A stretch of 64,000 nt of DNA from Thermoanaerobacterium sp. RBIITD (GTDB taxonomy: Bacteria > Bacillota > Thermoanaerobacteria > Thermoanaerobacterales > Thermoanaerobacteraceae): NCBI RefSeq assembly GCF_900205865.1, contig NZ_LT906662.1:2555411-2619410 (forward strand), written 5' to 3'. This document shows, one piece after another, positions 9,195-18,091 of this stretch (positions are counted from its first letter, which is position 1; every line of letters begins with the position of its first letter). Below the pieces are notes generated by a model. It saw nothing but the letters and a program-made list of their open reading frames with translations. It was not told where the DNA came from and searched no databases. A program made the position numbers and the translations under genes.

Positions 9195-10505
9195 ATGAAA
9201 CGTACCGTAAAGGGTATAGCTCTAATTTTGGTGTTCTTAATGGCTTTTTCAGTGCTCATTTCTGGCTGTAGCAGTAATAGCAAAACAGAACAAAATAAAT
9301 CGACAAAAACAAATTCACCGGTAACATTGGATATATTCCAGTTTAAGGTGGAAATTAAAGATCAATTACAAAATGCGATAAATACTTACATGAAAGAGAA
9401 CCCCAATGTCAAAATTAACCTTGAAACAGTTGGTGGAGGTCAGGATTATGGTGCAGCACTTAAAGCAAAATTTAATTCGGGGTCGGAACCGGCAATATTT
9501 AATGTTGGGGGTCCGCAAGATGTCGAGACATGGAAGTCAAAATTAGCAGATCTTAAAGATACGAAAGCCGCAAAAGAGGCATTAGATGGCACTCTTAAGG
9601 GTGTAACATTAGACGGCAAAATTTATGGTTTACCATTTGACCTTGAAGGTTATGGCCTTATTTACAATAAGCAAATATTTAATAAGGCTGGTATAGATCC
9701 TCTAAAAATAAATTCATTTGAAGCATTGACAAATGCGGTAAATACACTTGATTCAAAGAAGAAAGAGCTTGGTCTTGAAGCAGTCTTTGCTTTCCCTGCT
9801 AAAGAGACATGGGTAACAGGATTACATCTTTCTAATGCTTTTTTGTCACCCGAATTTACTGGAGATGTAATGAAAGCATTTAATGCAAAGAATGTAGAAT
9901 TTAAATATGCAGATGCTATGAAAAAAATGATTGACCTTCAAAACAAATATTCAGTACAGCCTACGGCAAGCCTTGATTATAGCACACAAGTTGAAAAACT
10001 ATTTTGTACAGGTAAAGTTGCTATGATTCAACAAGGCAACTGGGTATATCCGACAATAGAAGGATTTGATAAAAACTTTGCAGAAAACGATATTGGAATA
10101 CTTCCATATCCAGTTCCTGGATTTGTAGAAGATAGCTATCCTGAAGGTGTTCCGATGTATTGGGGTGTAAATAGCAATAAATCAAGTGAGGTGCAAAAAG
10201 CAGCTAAGGATTTTCTCGATTGGCTATATACTTCTGATGAAGGCAAAAAAATAGTTACTCAGCAATTTAAGTTTGTGCCGGCATATAATGGATATGATAA
10301 AAGCAGTATATCTGATCCATTAGGCAAACAATTATTTGTTGCTGCAAGTAAAGGTAAGACATATGGCTGGGTATTTATGGGTTATCCAAATAATTGGGGC
10401 CAGAATGTACTTGGTGCTGATATACAGCTGTATGTTAGTGGTTCACTTGATTGGAATAAGCTGATTGAACATGCTAAGCAAACGTGGGCAGATGCTAGAA
10501 AATAA
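9195..10505 (+). CDS. Sugar ABC transporter substrate-binding lipoprotein (first operon)
   Basis: This 436-residue family 1 extracellular binding protein would capture a sugar at the cell surface and deliver it to the permease pair encoded next. It has a lipoprotein signal with lipobox LISGC (Cys25) and a Ser/Asn/Lys-rich linker. The mature domain carries typical features: LPFDLEGYGLIYNKQIF, then GKVAMIQQGNWVY in the hinge/second lobe. Start ATG 9195 follows GAGGAGGT. A strong terminator-like hairpin separates it from the permease genes, a common way to make more binding protein than membrane subunits. The sugar is not certain; oligosaccharides are likely from the neighbourhood. Confidence 0.9.
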   Translation: MKRTVKGIALILVFLMAFSVLISGCSSNSKTEQNKSTKTNSPVTLDIFQFKVEIKDQLQNAINTYMKENPNVKINLETVGGGQDYGAALKAKFNSGSEPAIFNVGGPQDVETWKSKLADLKDTKAAKEALDGTLKGVTLDGKIYGLPFDLEGYGLIYNKQIFNKAGIDPLKINSFEALTNAVNTLDSKKKELGLEAVFAFPAKETWVTGLHLSNAFLSPEFTGDVMKAFNAKNVEFKYADAMKKMIDLQNKYSVQPTASLDYSTQVEKLFCTGKVAMIQQGNWVYPTIEGFDKNFAENDIGILPYPVPGFVEDSYPEGVPMYWGVNSNKSSEVQKAAKDFLDWLYTSDEGKKIVTQQFKFVPAYNGYDKSSISDPLGKQLFVAASKGKTYGWVFMGYPNNWGQNVLGADIQLYVSGSLDWNKLIEHAKQTWADARK

Positions 10506-10524
10506 TTGTTTAATTTTATAATTA

Positions 10525-10558
10525 AAAAGTGGGAGACGTATATTCTCCCACTTTTATA
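10525..10558 (+). terminator. Intercistronic terminator/stabilising hairpin
   Basis: A perfect 12-bp stem (AAAAGTGGGAGA at 10525-10536 with TCTCCCACTTTT at 10544-10555) with a 7-base loop lies between the binding-protein gene and its permease genes. Partial termination here would lower permease expression; it may also protect the upstream message from 3' decay. Confidence 0.8.
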
Positions 10559-10581
10559 AATCATAGGAAGGAAGGGATATT

Positions 10582-11460
10582 ATGTTATACAAAAAAAAAT
10601 ATACAAATAGTGGAACATGGTATTGGTTTTTTATAGCACCTACTCTTTTATCACTTATTATTGTTGTATTAATTCCATTTATTATTGGTATATATTATTC
10701 ATTTACTGACTGGGATGGAATAAATCAGCCGTTGTTTATTGGTCTTAAGAATTTTATTATGCTGAAAAATGATTATGCATTTTGGAATTCAATATTATTT
10801 ACCGCAAAGTTTTCTATAGCATGTATAATAATAATAAACATTATAGGATTAGGTTTTGCAATGTTAGTTACAAGAAAAATTTCTGGTAGAAATTTAATGC
10901 GTACGGCTTTTTATTTACCAAACCTAATAGGAGGGCTTATATTAGGATTTATATGGAATTTCATTTTTGTAGATGTATTTCAGTCGATAGCTAACGTTAC
11001 TCATATAGGTTGGCTTAATGGATGGCTGTCTACTACTAACACTGGTTTTTGGGGTTTAGTTATAGTGACTTCGTGGCAAATGATCGGATATGTTATGGTA
11101 ATTTATATAGCATATATAGAAAGCGTTCCAACCGAGTTAATTGAAGCATCAAAGATCGATGGTGCAAATTCTTGGCAGCAGTTCAAAAATGTTATATTTC
11201 CATTAATATCTCCAGCATTTACTATAAGCCTATTTATTACACTGTCGAATTCTTTTAAGCTTTTTGATCAGAATCTTTCACTTACCGCGGGTGCACCGGG
11301 AAATACAACGCAAATGATTACCTTAAATATATACCAGACGGCATTTTCAGCACAAGAAATGGCTTTAGGCCAAGCAAAAGCAGTAGTTATGTTTGTAATA
11401 ATTGCGATTATTTCAATTGTACAGGTTTATTTTACTCAAAAAAGAGAGGTTGAGATGTAA
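10582..11460 (+). CDS. Sugar ABC transporter permease, MalF-like (first operon)
   Basis: This 292-residue membrane subunit has about six predicted helices, starting with WFFIAPTLLSLIIVVLIPF. The cytoplasmic EAA loop, where the ATPase docks, is visible as ELIEASKIDGANSWQQF followed by FPLISP. It pairs with the following permease to form the channel of a CUT1-type importer. ATG 10582 follows AAGGAAGGG. Its TAA overlaps the next ATG by one base (TAATG), so the two are translationally coupled. No ATP-binding subunit is present in either sugar operon, so a shared MsmX/MalK-type ATPase elsewhere is expected. Confidence 0.92.
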   Translation: MLYKKKYTNSGTWYWFFIAPTLLSLIIVVLIPFIIGIYYSFTDWDGINQPLFIGLKNFIMLKNDYAFWNSILFTAKFSIACIIIINIIGLGFAMLVTRKISGRNLMRTAFYLPNLIGGLILGFIWNFIFVDVFQSIANVTHIGWLNGWLSTTNTGFWGLVIVTSWQMIGYVMVIYIAYIESVPTELIEASKIDGANSWQQFKNVIFPLISPAFTISLFITLSNSFKLFDQNLSLTAGAPGNTTQMITLNIYQTAFSAQEMALGQAKAVVMFVIIAIISIVQVYFTQKREVEM

Positions 11461-12284
11461 TGAGGAAAATAAATATTCATAAATATATATTAACAATATT
11501 TGGTATTTTATTATCTTTAATTTGGATTTCACCATTTTATATTATTCTTGTTAATTCATTTAAAACGAAAAAAGAGCTATTTATTAATACCCTTTCTTTA
11601 CCTAAAAGTTTATTATTAGATAACTATAAAATAGCAGCTGCAAATTTGAATTTAAGTGAGGCATTTTCTAATTCTCTATTGATTACTATTTTAAGCATTT
11701 TAATAATTGCTATATTTTCTTCGATGACGGCATATGCTTTACAGCGAATAAAAAGAAGGAGCAGTACTTTAATATATATGATTTTTACACTTGCTATGCT
11801 TATTCCGTTTCAGGCAGTAATGATACCACTTGTTGCAGAATTTGGTAGATTTCATATGCTGTCAAAGTCTGGGCTTATAATAATGTATTTAGGCTTTGGT
11901 TCTAGCCTTGGCGTTTTCCTTTATTATGGCGCTCTAAAAGGAATACCAAGGTCGATTGATGAAGCTGCACTTATTGATGGTTGCAGTAGATTTAGAATAT
12001 ATTGGAATATTATTTTACCTTTATTGAGTCCAACGACAATTACTTTAACTGTACTTGACATAATGTGGATATGGAATGATTATTTATTGCCATCATTGGT
12101 AATAAATAAAGTAGGCTCAAGGACTTTTCCATTAATGATATTTTACTTCTTTAGTCAGTATACTAAGCAATGGAATCTTGGCATGGCGGGTCTTACAATA
12201 GCTATTATGCCGGTATTAATATTTTATTTTTTAGCTCAAAGAAAATTAGTAACTGCTATAATTGCAGGTGCTGTAAAGCAATAA
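11460..12284 (+). CDS. Sugar ABC transporter permease, MalG-like (first operon)
   Basis: The second channel subunit of the first importer is 274 residues with about six helices. The EAA loop reads SIDEAALIDGCSRFRIYW followed by ILPLLSP, the strong form typical of MalG/UgpE-type subunits. Its start overlaps the stop of the previous permease. It closes the operon. A weak hairpin follows, then the second copy of the promoter/operator module. Confidence 0.92.
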   Translation: MRKINIHKYILTIFGILLSLIWISPFYIILVNSFKTKKELFINTLSLPKSLLLDNYKIAAANLNLSEAFSNSLLITILSILIIAIFSSMTAYALQRIKRRSSTLIYMIFTLAMLIPFQAVMIPLVAEFGRFHMLSKSGLIIMYLGFGSSLGVFLYYGALKGIPRSIDEAALIDGCSRFRIYWNIILPLLSPTTITLTVLDIMWIWNDYLLPSLVINKVGSRTFPLMIFYFFSQYTKQWNLGMAGLTIAIMPVLIFYFLAQRKLVTAIIAGAVKQ

Positions 12285-12308
12285 TAGAAATGACGTCTAA
12301 TGATCTAA

Positions 12309-12350
12309 GGAGGCTTTGCATACAATTCTATAAATAACAGAGCCTCCACT
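12309..12350 (+). terminator. Possible weak terminator after first sugar operon
   Basis: GGAGGCT (12309-12315) can pair with AGCCTCC (12341-12347), but the loop is long (25 bases) and no clear run of T follows. It may be a terminator or only a structured 3' end. Confidence 0.4.
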
Positions 12351-12383
12351 AAATTGTAATAAAATATTATTATTTATAATAAA

Positions 12384-12508
12384 ACAAAAAAATCTATTGA
12401 CATTTGTAGATGTAAGATATAAAATAAAATTAAAGATAAGCGCAATCGATTGCAACTAAATGCGCTTAAATATTTCACATTAAAGAAAGCGGTTGCTGTA
12501 ATAATATT
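12384..12508 (+). promoter_or_regulatory. Promoter and LacI-type operator module, copy 2
   Basis: This is nearly the same 120 bases as at 8752-8876, with about nine differences by eye. The promoter is TTGACA 12397-12402, 17-bp spacer, TAAAAT 12420-12425. The inverted repeat is AAGCGCA (12438-12444) and TGCGCTT (12461-12467). The inner operator here is the perfect palindrome GCAATCGATTGC (12442-12453). The trailing GCGGTTGCTGTAATAATAT is also kept. Identity ends soon after, and the leaders and genes behind the two copies are otherwise different. Confidence 0.82.
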
Positions 12509-12616
12509 GAAATAGGAGGCGTATATTTGTAGAGGGGCATTAACTTCATAATAAGCTGTAAACGATAGAATTATTTTCTCAATGCTGAAGACTAAATAAT
12601 TATGAGGAGGATTTTT

Positions 12617-13867
12617 ATGAAGAGATTTTTAAAGATTTTTGCATTATTTACAGTGATGGTATTAGTTTTATCAGCAGTATTGACAGGTTGTGGTGGCAGT
12701 AAATCAAGTGGAAATCAGACATCTAGCAATAACACTGCACAAGAACAAAAGAAGGGTTCTGTTTCTCTTACAGTATGGTCACACTTAACAGATACTGAAG
12801 TTGCAAAAGTTCAAGAAATTGCAAATAAGTGGGCTCAAGAGACAGGGAATACTGTTAAAGTTTTAGCAGATCAGAGCGATTTCCAGGCATATTCAACAGC
12901 AGCACAGAGCGGTAAGGGACCTGACATAATGTTCGGCTTACCAAATGATAATCTTGGTACATTCCAGAAAGCGGGATTACTTGCAGAGGTTCCAGATGGT
13001 GTTATAAATAAATCTGATTATGTTTCTATGAGCATTGATGCAGTATCATTTGATGGAAAATTGTATGCTATACCACTTGCAATGGAAACATATGCATTAT
13101 TCTATAATACAGATAAAGTACCAACTCCGCCGTCAACAATGCAGGATTTAATTGACCAAGGAAAGAAAGTTGGATTCCAATATGACGTAAATAACTTCTA
13201 TTTTAGCTATGCTTTTCTTGCAGCGAATGGTGGATACGTATTTAAACAAAGCGGTGGTAAGCTTGATCCTAATGACATAGGACTTAACAATGATGGTGCA
13301 AAAAAGGGTCTTGCTATGATAAGGGATTTCGTAATAACAGATAAATTTATGCCAGCTGATCTTAAAGGCGATATGGCTAAAGGTAATTTCCAAAGTGGGA
13401 AAATAGGATTATATATAAGTGGTCCATGGGATGTGGATGGCTTTAAGAAAGCCAATGTAAAGTTTAAAGTTGCTCCTATGCCGACGATAGACGGAAAGCC
13501 AATCCCGACATTTGCAGGTGTTCAGACTGCATTTGTAAGCTCAAGTTCAAAACATCAAAAAGAAGCATGGAATTTAATGAAATATTTAGCACAAAATACA
13601 GCATTACCATTATTTGAAACAGGTAACAGAATCCCTGTATTAAATAGTGCACTAAACAGTGACGAAGTTAAAAATAATGAGATAATGAATGCATTTGCTA
13701 CACAGGCTAAAAATGCACAGCCAATGCCAAATATACCTGCAATGCAGGCAGTATGGACACCAGCGGGCAATGCACTTCAACTCATAACATCAGGTAAGGC
13801 TACACCTGAAAAGGCTGCTGATGATATGGTTAATCAGATTAAACAGGGTATAGCGACACAACAATAA
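12617..13867 (+). CDS. Maltodextrin-type ABC substrate-binding lipoprotein (second operon)
   Basis: This 416-residue binding protein resembles the MalE group of maltose/maltodextrin receptors. A lipoprotein signal ends in lipobox VLTGC (Cys25). The mature region begins with SLTVWSHLTD and includes GPDIMFGLPND, LYAIPLAMETYALFYN and GKIGLYISGPWDV, the usual MalE-like signatures. An in-frame ATG at 12602 exists, but the ribosome site GAGGAGG lies inside those first codons, so ATG 12617 is the likely start. A hairpin separates it from the permeases, as in the first operon. Maltodextrin specificity is inferred from similarity and from the amylolytic neighbours. Confidence 0.9.
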   Translation: MKRFLKIFALFTVMVLVLSAVLTGCGGSKSSGNQTSSNNTAQEQKKGSVSLTVWSHLTDTEVAKVQEIANKWAQETGNTVKVLADQSDFQAYSTAAQSGKGPDIMFGLPNDNLGTFQKAGLLAEVPDGVINKSDYVSMSIDAVSFDGKLYAIPLAMETYALFYNTDKVPTPPSTMQDLIDQGKKVGFQYDVNNFYFSYAFLAANGGYVFKQSGGKLDPNDIGLNNDGAKKGLAMIRDFVITDKFMPADLKGDMAKGNFQSGKIGLYISGPWDVDGFKKANVKFKVAPMPTIDGKPIPTFAGVQTAFVSSSSKHQKEAWNLMKYLAQNTALPLFETGNRIPVLNSALNSDEVKNNEIMNAFATQAKNAQPMPNIPAMQAVWTPAGNALQLITSGKATPEKAADDMVNQIKQGIATQQ

Positions 13868-13880
13868 GAGTAAAATCAAT

Positions 13881-13905
13881 GAGGCCGGAGTTACGGCCTC
13901 CTTTT
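13881..13905 (+). terminator. Intercistronic terminator, second sugar operon
   Basis: GAGGCCG (13881-13887) pairs with CGGCCTC (13894-13900) around a 6-base loop and is followed by CTTTT. It occupies the same place, between binding protein and permeases, as the hairpin in the first operon. Confidence 0.8.
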
Positions 13906-13918
13906 AAAAAGGAGGGCT

Positions 13919-14842
13919 ATGATGATAAACGGGAATAGGATGCGAGACAAATTAACACCGTATGTATTTTTATCACCAGCCATATTGTCTATGACGATAT
14001 TGAGCTTTTTACCTATTGCATATACTATTTATATTGCCTTCACAAATTTTAGTTTAAATCATTTTAAACAATATCAATTTGTGGGCATAAAAAATTTTAT
14101 AGATATTATTAATGGACCATTAAAAACTGTATTTTTACCTGTATTAATCTGGACTGTTGTTTTTGCAACAATAGCTACTTTTGCAAATTATGTGATTGGA
14201 TTATTTTTAGCTGTTTTATTGAATAATAAAAACATGTGGGAAACAAATATATACAGGGCAATACTTATAATACCATGGGCATTGCCGTCCACAATTGCTA
14301 TTCTCGCATGGCAAGGTCTTTTTAATCAGCAGTATGGTGGTATAAATATGGTATTAAGTTATCTACACATTGCAAAGATACCGTGGCTTACAGATCCATT
14401 TTGGGCAAAAGTGGGCATAATAATAGCAAGCACATGGATGGGTTATCCATTTATGATGAATGCGTCCTTAGGAGGGTTACAGGCAATACCACCGGAGCTT
14501 TATGAAGTGGCAGATCTTGATGGTGCTACATGGTTTCAAAAATTACGTTTAATAACACTTCCAATGCTTATGACATCTGCATTGCCACTTATAATATCTT
14601 CATTTGCGTTTAATTTTAATAACTTTGGTTCAGTATTTTTGATTACGGGTGGTGGACCACCTAGAACTGATACTGCCTTTGCCGGATCTACAGATTTACT
14701 TGTAAGCTCGGCATATAAGATGACAATGAATTTTAATAGATATGACCTTGCATCTGCATTGTCTATAATAATTTTTTTGATAATTGGAACATTAAGTTAT
14801 ATTAACATGAGAATGACACATTCGTTTGAGGAGGTGGACTAA
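13919..14842 (+). CDS. Maltodextrin-type ABC permease, MalF-like (second operon)
   Basis: This 307-residue membrane subunit has an N-terminal helix YVFLSPAILSMTILSFLPI and further helices. Its EAA loop PELYEVADLDGATWFQKL is followed by ITLPML, and a periplasmic-type segment reads LITGGGPPRTDT. It lacks the extra N-terminal helices of enteric MalF. GGAGGG precedes two adjacent ATGs (13919 and 13922); either may start. It is followed directly by the second permease and belongs with the MalE-like protein upstream. Confidence 0.92.
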   Translation: MMINGNRMRDKLTPYVFLSPAILSMTILSFLPIAYTIYIAFTNFSLNHFKQYQFVGIKNFIDIINGPLKTVFLPVLIWTVVFATIATFANYVIGLFLAVLLNNKNMWETNIYRAILIIPWALPSTIAILAWQGLFNQQYGGINMVLSYLHIAKIPWLTDPFWAKVGIIIASTWMGYPFMMNASLGGLQAIPPELYEVADLDGATWFQKLRLITLPMLMTSALPLIISSFAFNFNNFGSVFLITGGGPPRTDTAFAGSTDLLVSSAYKMTMNFNRYDLASALSIIIFLIIGTLSYINMRMTHSFEEVD

Positions 14843-15739
14843 GTGGATATTTCTACAAGTGCCAAAATACCAAAGAGAAGTGCTAAGGTTACACACAGAG
14901 CAGATCATAAAATGCGGCCCAATGAAAGAGTTACTTTATGGGTTAGCAGAATAATAATATGGGCATTTATAATTATTATTCTGTTTCCAGTTGCATGGGT
15001 TGTAGGTGCTTCACTTGGCAAAGGTGATGCATTCTTCTCAGGAACGATCTTTCCAAAGCAATTAAGCTTTCAGAATTATATAGATTTATTTAGTAAAACT
15101 CAACTTTTGGCATGGATTAAAAATAGTTTAATACTATGTTTTGGTGTTGCGATAATTCAGTCAATATTGACATCTACTTCATCATATGCTTTCAGTAGGA
15201 TGAAATTTGTTGGAAGAAAAAATGGATTAATGATACTACTGTTACTTCAGATGTTTCCGACATTTATGGCATTACCTGCAATATATGGGATACTTGCAAA
15301 ATTAAATTTACTTGATAATCTATATGTGTTTATATTGGTTCTTGCCGGTGGCAGTGCATTTAATATATGGCTCTTAAAAGGATATATAGATGGCCTACCG
15401 AAAGAATTAGACGAAGCTGCCCTTGTCGATGGTGCATCATATTGGCAGATTTTTGTAAAGATCATTTTGCCACTTACTACTCCAATGCTTGTCGTAATTT
15501 TCTTATTTAGCTTTATTGGGACATATAGTGAATTTATATTATCAAGTGCAGTTTTAAAATCGCCTGAAAGTTATACAGTCGCACTTGGACTGCAACGTTT
15601 TATAAATAATCAATTCTCAGCGCACTGGACATTATTTGCTGCGGCGTCTGTCGTTGCATCACTGCCACTTGTAATACTTTTTATGGCATTACAGAGATAT
15701 TTGCAACAAGGCCTTGCGGCAGGTGCAGTAAAAGGTTAA
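14843..15739 (+). CDS. Maltodextrin-type ABC permease, MalG-like (second operon)
   Basis: The partner channel subunit has 298 residues, starting at GTG 14843 right after the upstream stop and behind GAGGAGGTG. A hydrophilic N-terminal stretch of about 35 residues precedes the first helix (IIIWAFIIIILFPVAWVVG). The EAA loop is ELDEAALVDGASYWQIF followed by ILPLTTP. The C-terminus GLAAGAVKG matches the MalG ending that contacts the ATPase. The operon ends in a strong terminator and carries no ATPase gene. Confidence 0.93.
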   Translation: MDISTSAKIPKRSAKVTHRADHKMRPNERVTLWVSRIIIWAFIIIILFPVAWVVGASLGKGDAFFSGTIFPKQLSFQNYIDLFSKTQLLAWIKNSLILCFGVAIIQSILTSTSSYAFSRMKFVGRKNGLMILLLLQMFPTFMALPAIYGILAKLNLLDNLYVFILVLAGGSAFNIWLLKGYIDGLPKELDEAALVDGASYWQIFVKIILPLTTPMLVVIFLFSFIGTYSEFILSSAVLKSPESYTVALGLQRFINNQFSAHWTLFAAASVVASLPLVILFMALQRYLQQGLAAGAVKG

Positions 15740-15766
15740 TATTTGTTACACATGGAACATATTGGG

Positions 15767-15796
15767 AATACCGGAGATTTACTCCGGTATTTTTAT
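15767..15796 (+). terminator. Terminator after second sugar operon
   Basis: AATACCGGAG (15767-15776) pairs with CTCCGGTATT (15782-15791) around a 5-base loop, followed by TTTAT. A perfect 10-bp stem ends the operon. Confidence 0.88.
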
Positions 15797-15878
15797 GTAT
15801 ATATGTACATTTATATGGCAAAAATAATAGTAGTATATTTTGCTGTTAATAATTATATATTTTCAAGTGGAGGTCAAT

Positions 15879-16862
15879 ATGCGAAAAACAGTTGGAATAC
15901 CAAAGGCGCTTTTATATTATAATTTTTATCCCATGTGGAAAGTATTTTTTGAAGAATTAGGTGCAGAAGTTGTTACATCAAGGAATACGTGTAAAAAGAT
16001 AATTGATGACGGTGTAAAAAGCTGCGTTGGCGAGACATGTCTTCCTGTTAAAACATATGTAGGCCATGTAATAGATTTAAAGGAAAAAGGTGTTGACTAT
16101 ATCTTTATCCCAAGAGTTATAAGTGTTGAAAGAAAAAGATATTTATGTGCGAAGTTTTTAGGTTTACCTGACATGGTGAAAAGTCTTGTTCCAGATCTAC
16201 CAGAGATAATCGATATGAAAATTGATTTGTATCGAAGTGATAATTCAATGCAGAAGGAAGTCTTAAGAATAGGGAAAAAATTCATCAACGATGAGGTGAA
16301 AATTTATAATGCATATTTCAAATCATTAGAAACCCAGAACAAATTTGAAAGCATTATGAAAAAAGGGCTATCATCTAAGGAAGCTATAAACTATCTTGAG
16401 GGTAAAAATATAAAGGTACAGAATAGCGGTGACTTAAAAATTGCTTTATTGGCACATTCCTATGACATTATGGATGATTATATTTGCATGGGAATAATCG
16501 ATAGATTAAGGAAGATGGGGGCGAAAGTTACTACAACGAGTATGATGGATAGTTTCAAAATTGAGAGAGGTGCAAAAAAACTTCAAAAGGACCTTTTTTG
16601 GACATATGGCCGCGAAATTATAGGTGCTGGGAAGTATTTTCTTGAGGAAAAAGAAGTTGATGGTGTGATAACAGTATCTGCATTTGGATGTGGGCCAGAT
16701 TCATTAACAGATGACTTGCTTGAGAGGGATTATAAAAGAAACGGAGGTATCCCGTACATGTCCATTACAATAGATGAACATACTGGTGAAGCTGGAATTA
16801 CAACAAGGCTTGAAGCATTCATTGATTTATTGAGATGGCGAAAAGGAGAGATAATAGTATGA
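15879..16862 (+). CDS. Acyl-CoA dehydratase activase-related protein, first of a pair
   Basis: This 327-residue protein is of the DUF2229/COG3580-3581 type, distantly related to the beta subunit of 2-hydroxyacyl-CoA dehydratase. It opens with TVGIPKALLYYNFYPMW. It keeps cysteines in SCVGETCLPVK and in AFGCGPDSL, which could hold an iron-sulfur cluster, and ends with the family pattern DEHTGEAGITTRLEAFIDLL. In many anaerobes such domains are fused behind a BadF-type ATPase; here they stand alone as two genes. ATG 15879 follows GTGGAGGT and the stop overlaps the next gene (ATGA). The substrate is unknown. Confidence 0.8.
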   Translation: MRKTVGIPKALLYYNFYPMWKVFFEELGAEVVTSRNTCKKIIDDGVKSCVGETCLPVKTYVGHVIDLKEKGVDYIFIPRVISVERKRYLCAKFLGLPDMVKSLVPDLPEIIDMKIDLYRSDNSMQKEVLRIGKKFINDEVKIYNAYFKSLETQNKFESIMKKGLSSKEAINYLEGKNIKVQNSGDLKIALLAHSYDIMDDYICMGIIDRLRKMGAKVTTTSMMDSFKIERGAKKLQKDLFWTYGREIIGAGKYFLEEKEVDGVITVSAFGCGPDSLTDDLLERDYKRNGGIPYMSITIDEHTGEAGITTRLEAFIDLLRWRKGEIIV

Positions 16863-17935
16863 GAATAACATATCCGCATATGGGATCAATTAATATGATA
16901 TTAAAGACTATGTTTGAAGGCATAGGGATTGATGTAGTCGAGCCACCACCAATTACAAACCATACTCTTTCACTGGGTGTTAAATATTCTCCAGAATTTG
17001 CTTGTCTTCCTCTTAAAATAAATCTTGGTAATTTCATAGAATCACTTGATAAAGGTGCTGATACAATAATAATGCTTGGTGGTGTTGGACCATGCAGATT
17101 TGGCTATTATGGCCAAGTACAAAGGGAAGCTTTAAAAGACTTGGGTTACAATTTTAAAATGATAATAGTTGAACCACCACATGGTAGATTAATTGACTTT
17201 TTAAGTGAGCTTTCAGGAGATTTTCCGGGCATTGGTTTTAAAGAAGCTATAAAAGCATTTATTTTCGCTGTTTCGAAGATGATTGCCGCAGATAAGTTGG
17301 AAAAACAGCTTCTTATATCAAGAGCACATGAAGATAAAAATGGAATTACTACAAAAATATATAAGAGATATATAAAAGATATTAAAGATGCAAAAACTAA
17401 AAGTGATGTGAACGATATTTTACGGGAAGGTATCAAAAAAATAAAGCAAAATTCCAATATAATAAGAGATATTCAATTGAAAGTAGCTGTTGTAGGGGAG
17501 ATATACCTTTTGCTTGAACCCTTCTCAAATATGGATATATGCAAAGCTTTGAATGAACTAGGCATTGAAGTGACAAAAACAGAATATCTTTCAGATTATC
17601 TAAAGAACAGCGCATTTAAATTACCACAAAGATTAGAATTCAAAAGATATGCACATGGATACCTAGAAAGGGACATAGGAGGACATGGATTGAATACTGT
17701 CGCAAATACAGTAAAATATGCTAAAAAAAATTACGATGGCATAATACAGGTTTTCCCATTTACTTGTACACCAGAAATTGTAGCACAGGGGATAATTGCA
17801 AAAGTTGGCACGGATATGAATATCCCTATAATGTCTTTAAGCTATGATGAAAATACGGGGCAAGCTGGATACCAGACGAGGCTTGAAGCCTTTACAGATT
17901 TACTTGAAAGACGAAAGATGAAGTTATCTTCATAA
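16859..17935 (+). CDS. Acyl-CoA dehydratase activase-related protein, second of a pair
   Basis: The 358-residue partner overlaps the previous stop by four bases (ATGA at 16859). It shares the same general plan: an N-terminal RITYPHMGS, cysteines in EFACLPLKINLG, a GGVGPCRFGYYG motif, then PFTCTPEIVAQ and the closing YDENTGQAGYQTRLEAF. The two proteins therefore look like paralogous halves of a heterodimer. The conserved cysteines suggest metal-cluster binding and redox or dehydratase-like chemistry, but nothing in the window identifies a substrate. An earlier in-frame ATG at 16835 lies deep in the upstream gene and is rejected as the start. Confidence 0.8.
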   Translation: MRITYPHMGSINMILKTMFEGIGIDVVEPPPITNHTLSLGVKYSPEFACLPLKINLGNFIESLDKGADTIIMLGGVGPCRFGYYGQVQREALKDLGYNFKMIIVEPPHGRLIDFLSELSGDFPGIGFKEAIKAFIFAVSKMIAADKLEKQLLISRAHEDKNGITTKIYKRYIKDIKDAKTKSDVNDILREGIKKIKQNSNIIRDIQLKVAVVGEIYLLLEPFSNMDICKALNELGIEVTKTEYLSDYLKNSAFKLPQRLEFKRYAHGYLERDIGGHGLNTVANTVKYAKKNYDGIIQVFPFTCTPEIVAQGIIAKVGTDMNIPIMSLSYDENTGQAGYQTRLEAFTDLLERRKMKLSS

Positions 17936-18091
17936 TTTTATTTTTTAGTCTTTTTAATATAAATCTATCATAAATCTTAAATAATTATTAATTATTTATT
18001 ACATATCGAAAAATTTTATAATTATTGGTATACTTATAATAGGTAAAAATGTTAAAATAGAAAATGGAAGTATATGAATGGGGTGATTTTT

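Noticed and set aside
8752-12508. The repeated 120 bp as ends of a transposon
   Set aside because: They are direct copies containing promoter boxes and operators, with no terminal inverted repeats, target duplication or transposase.
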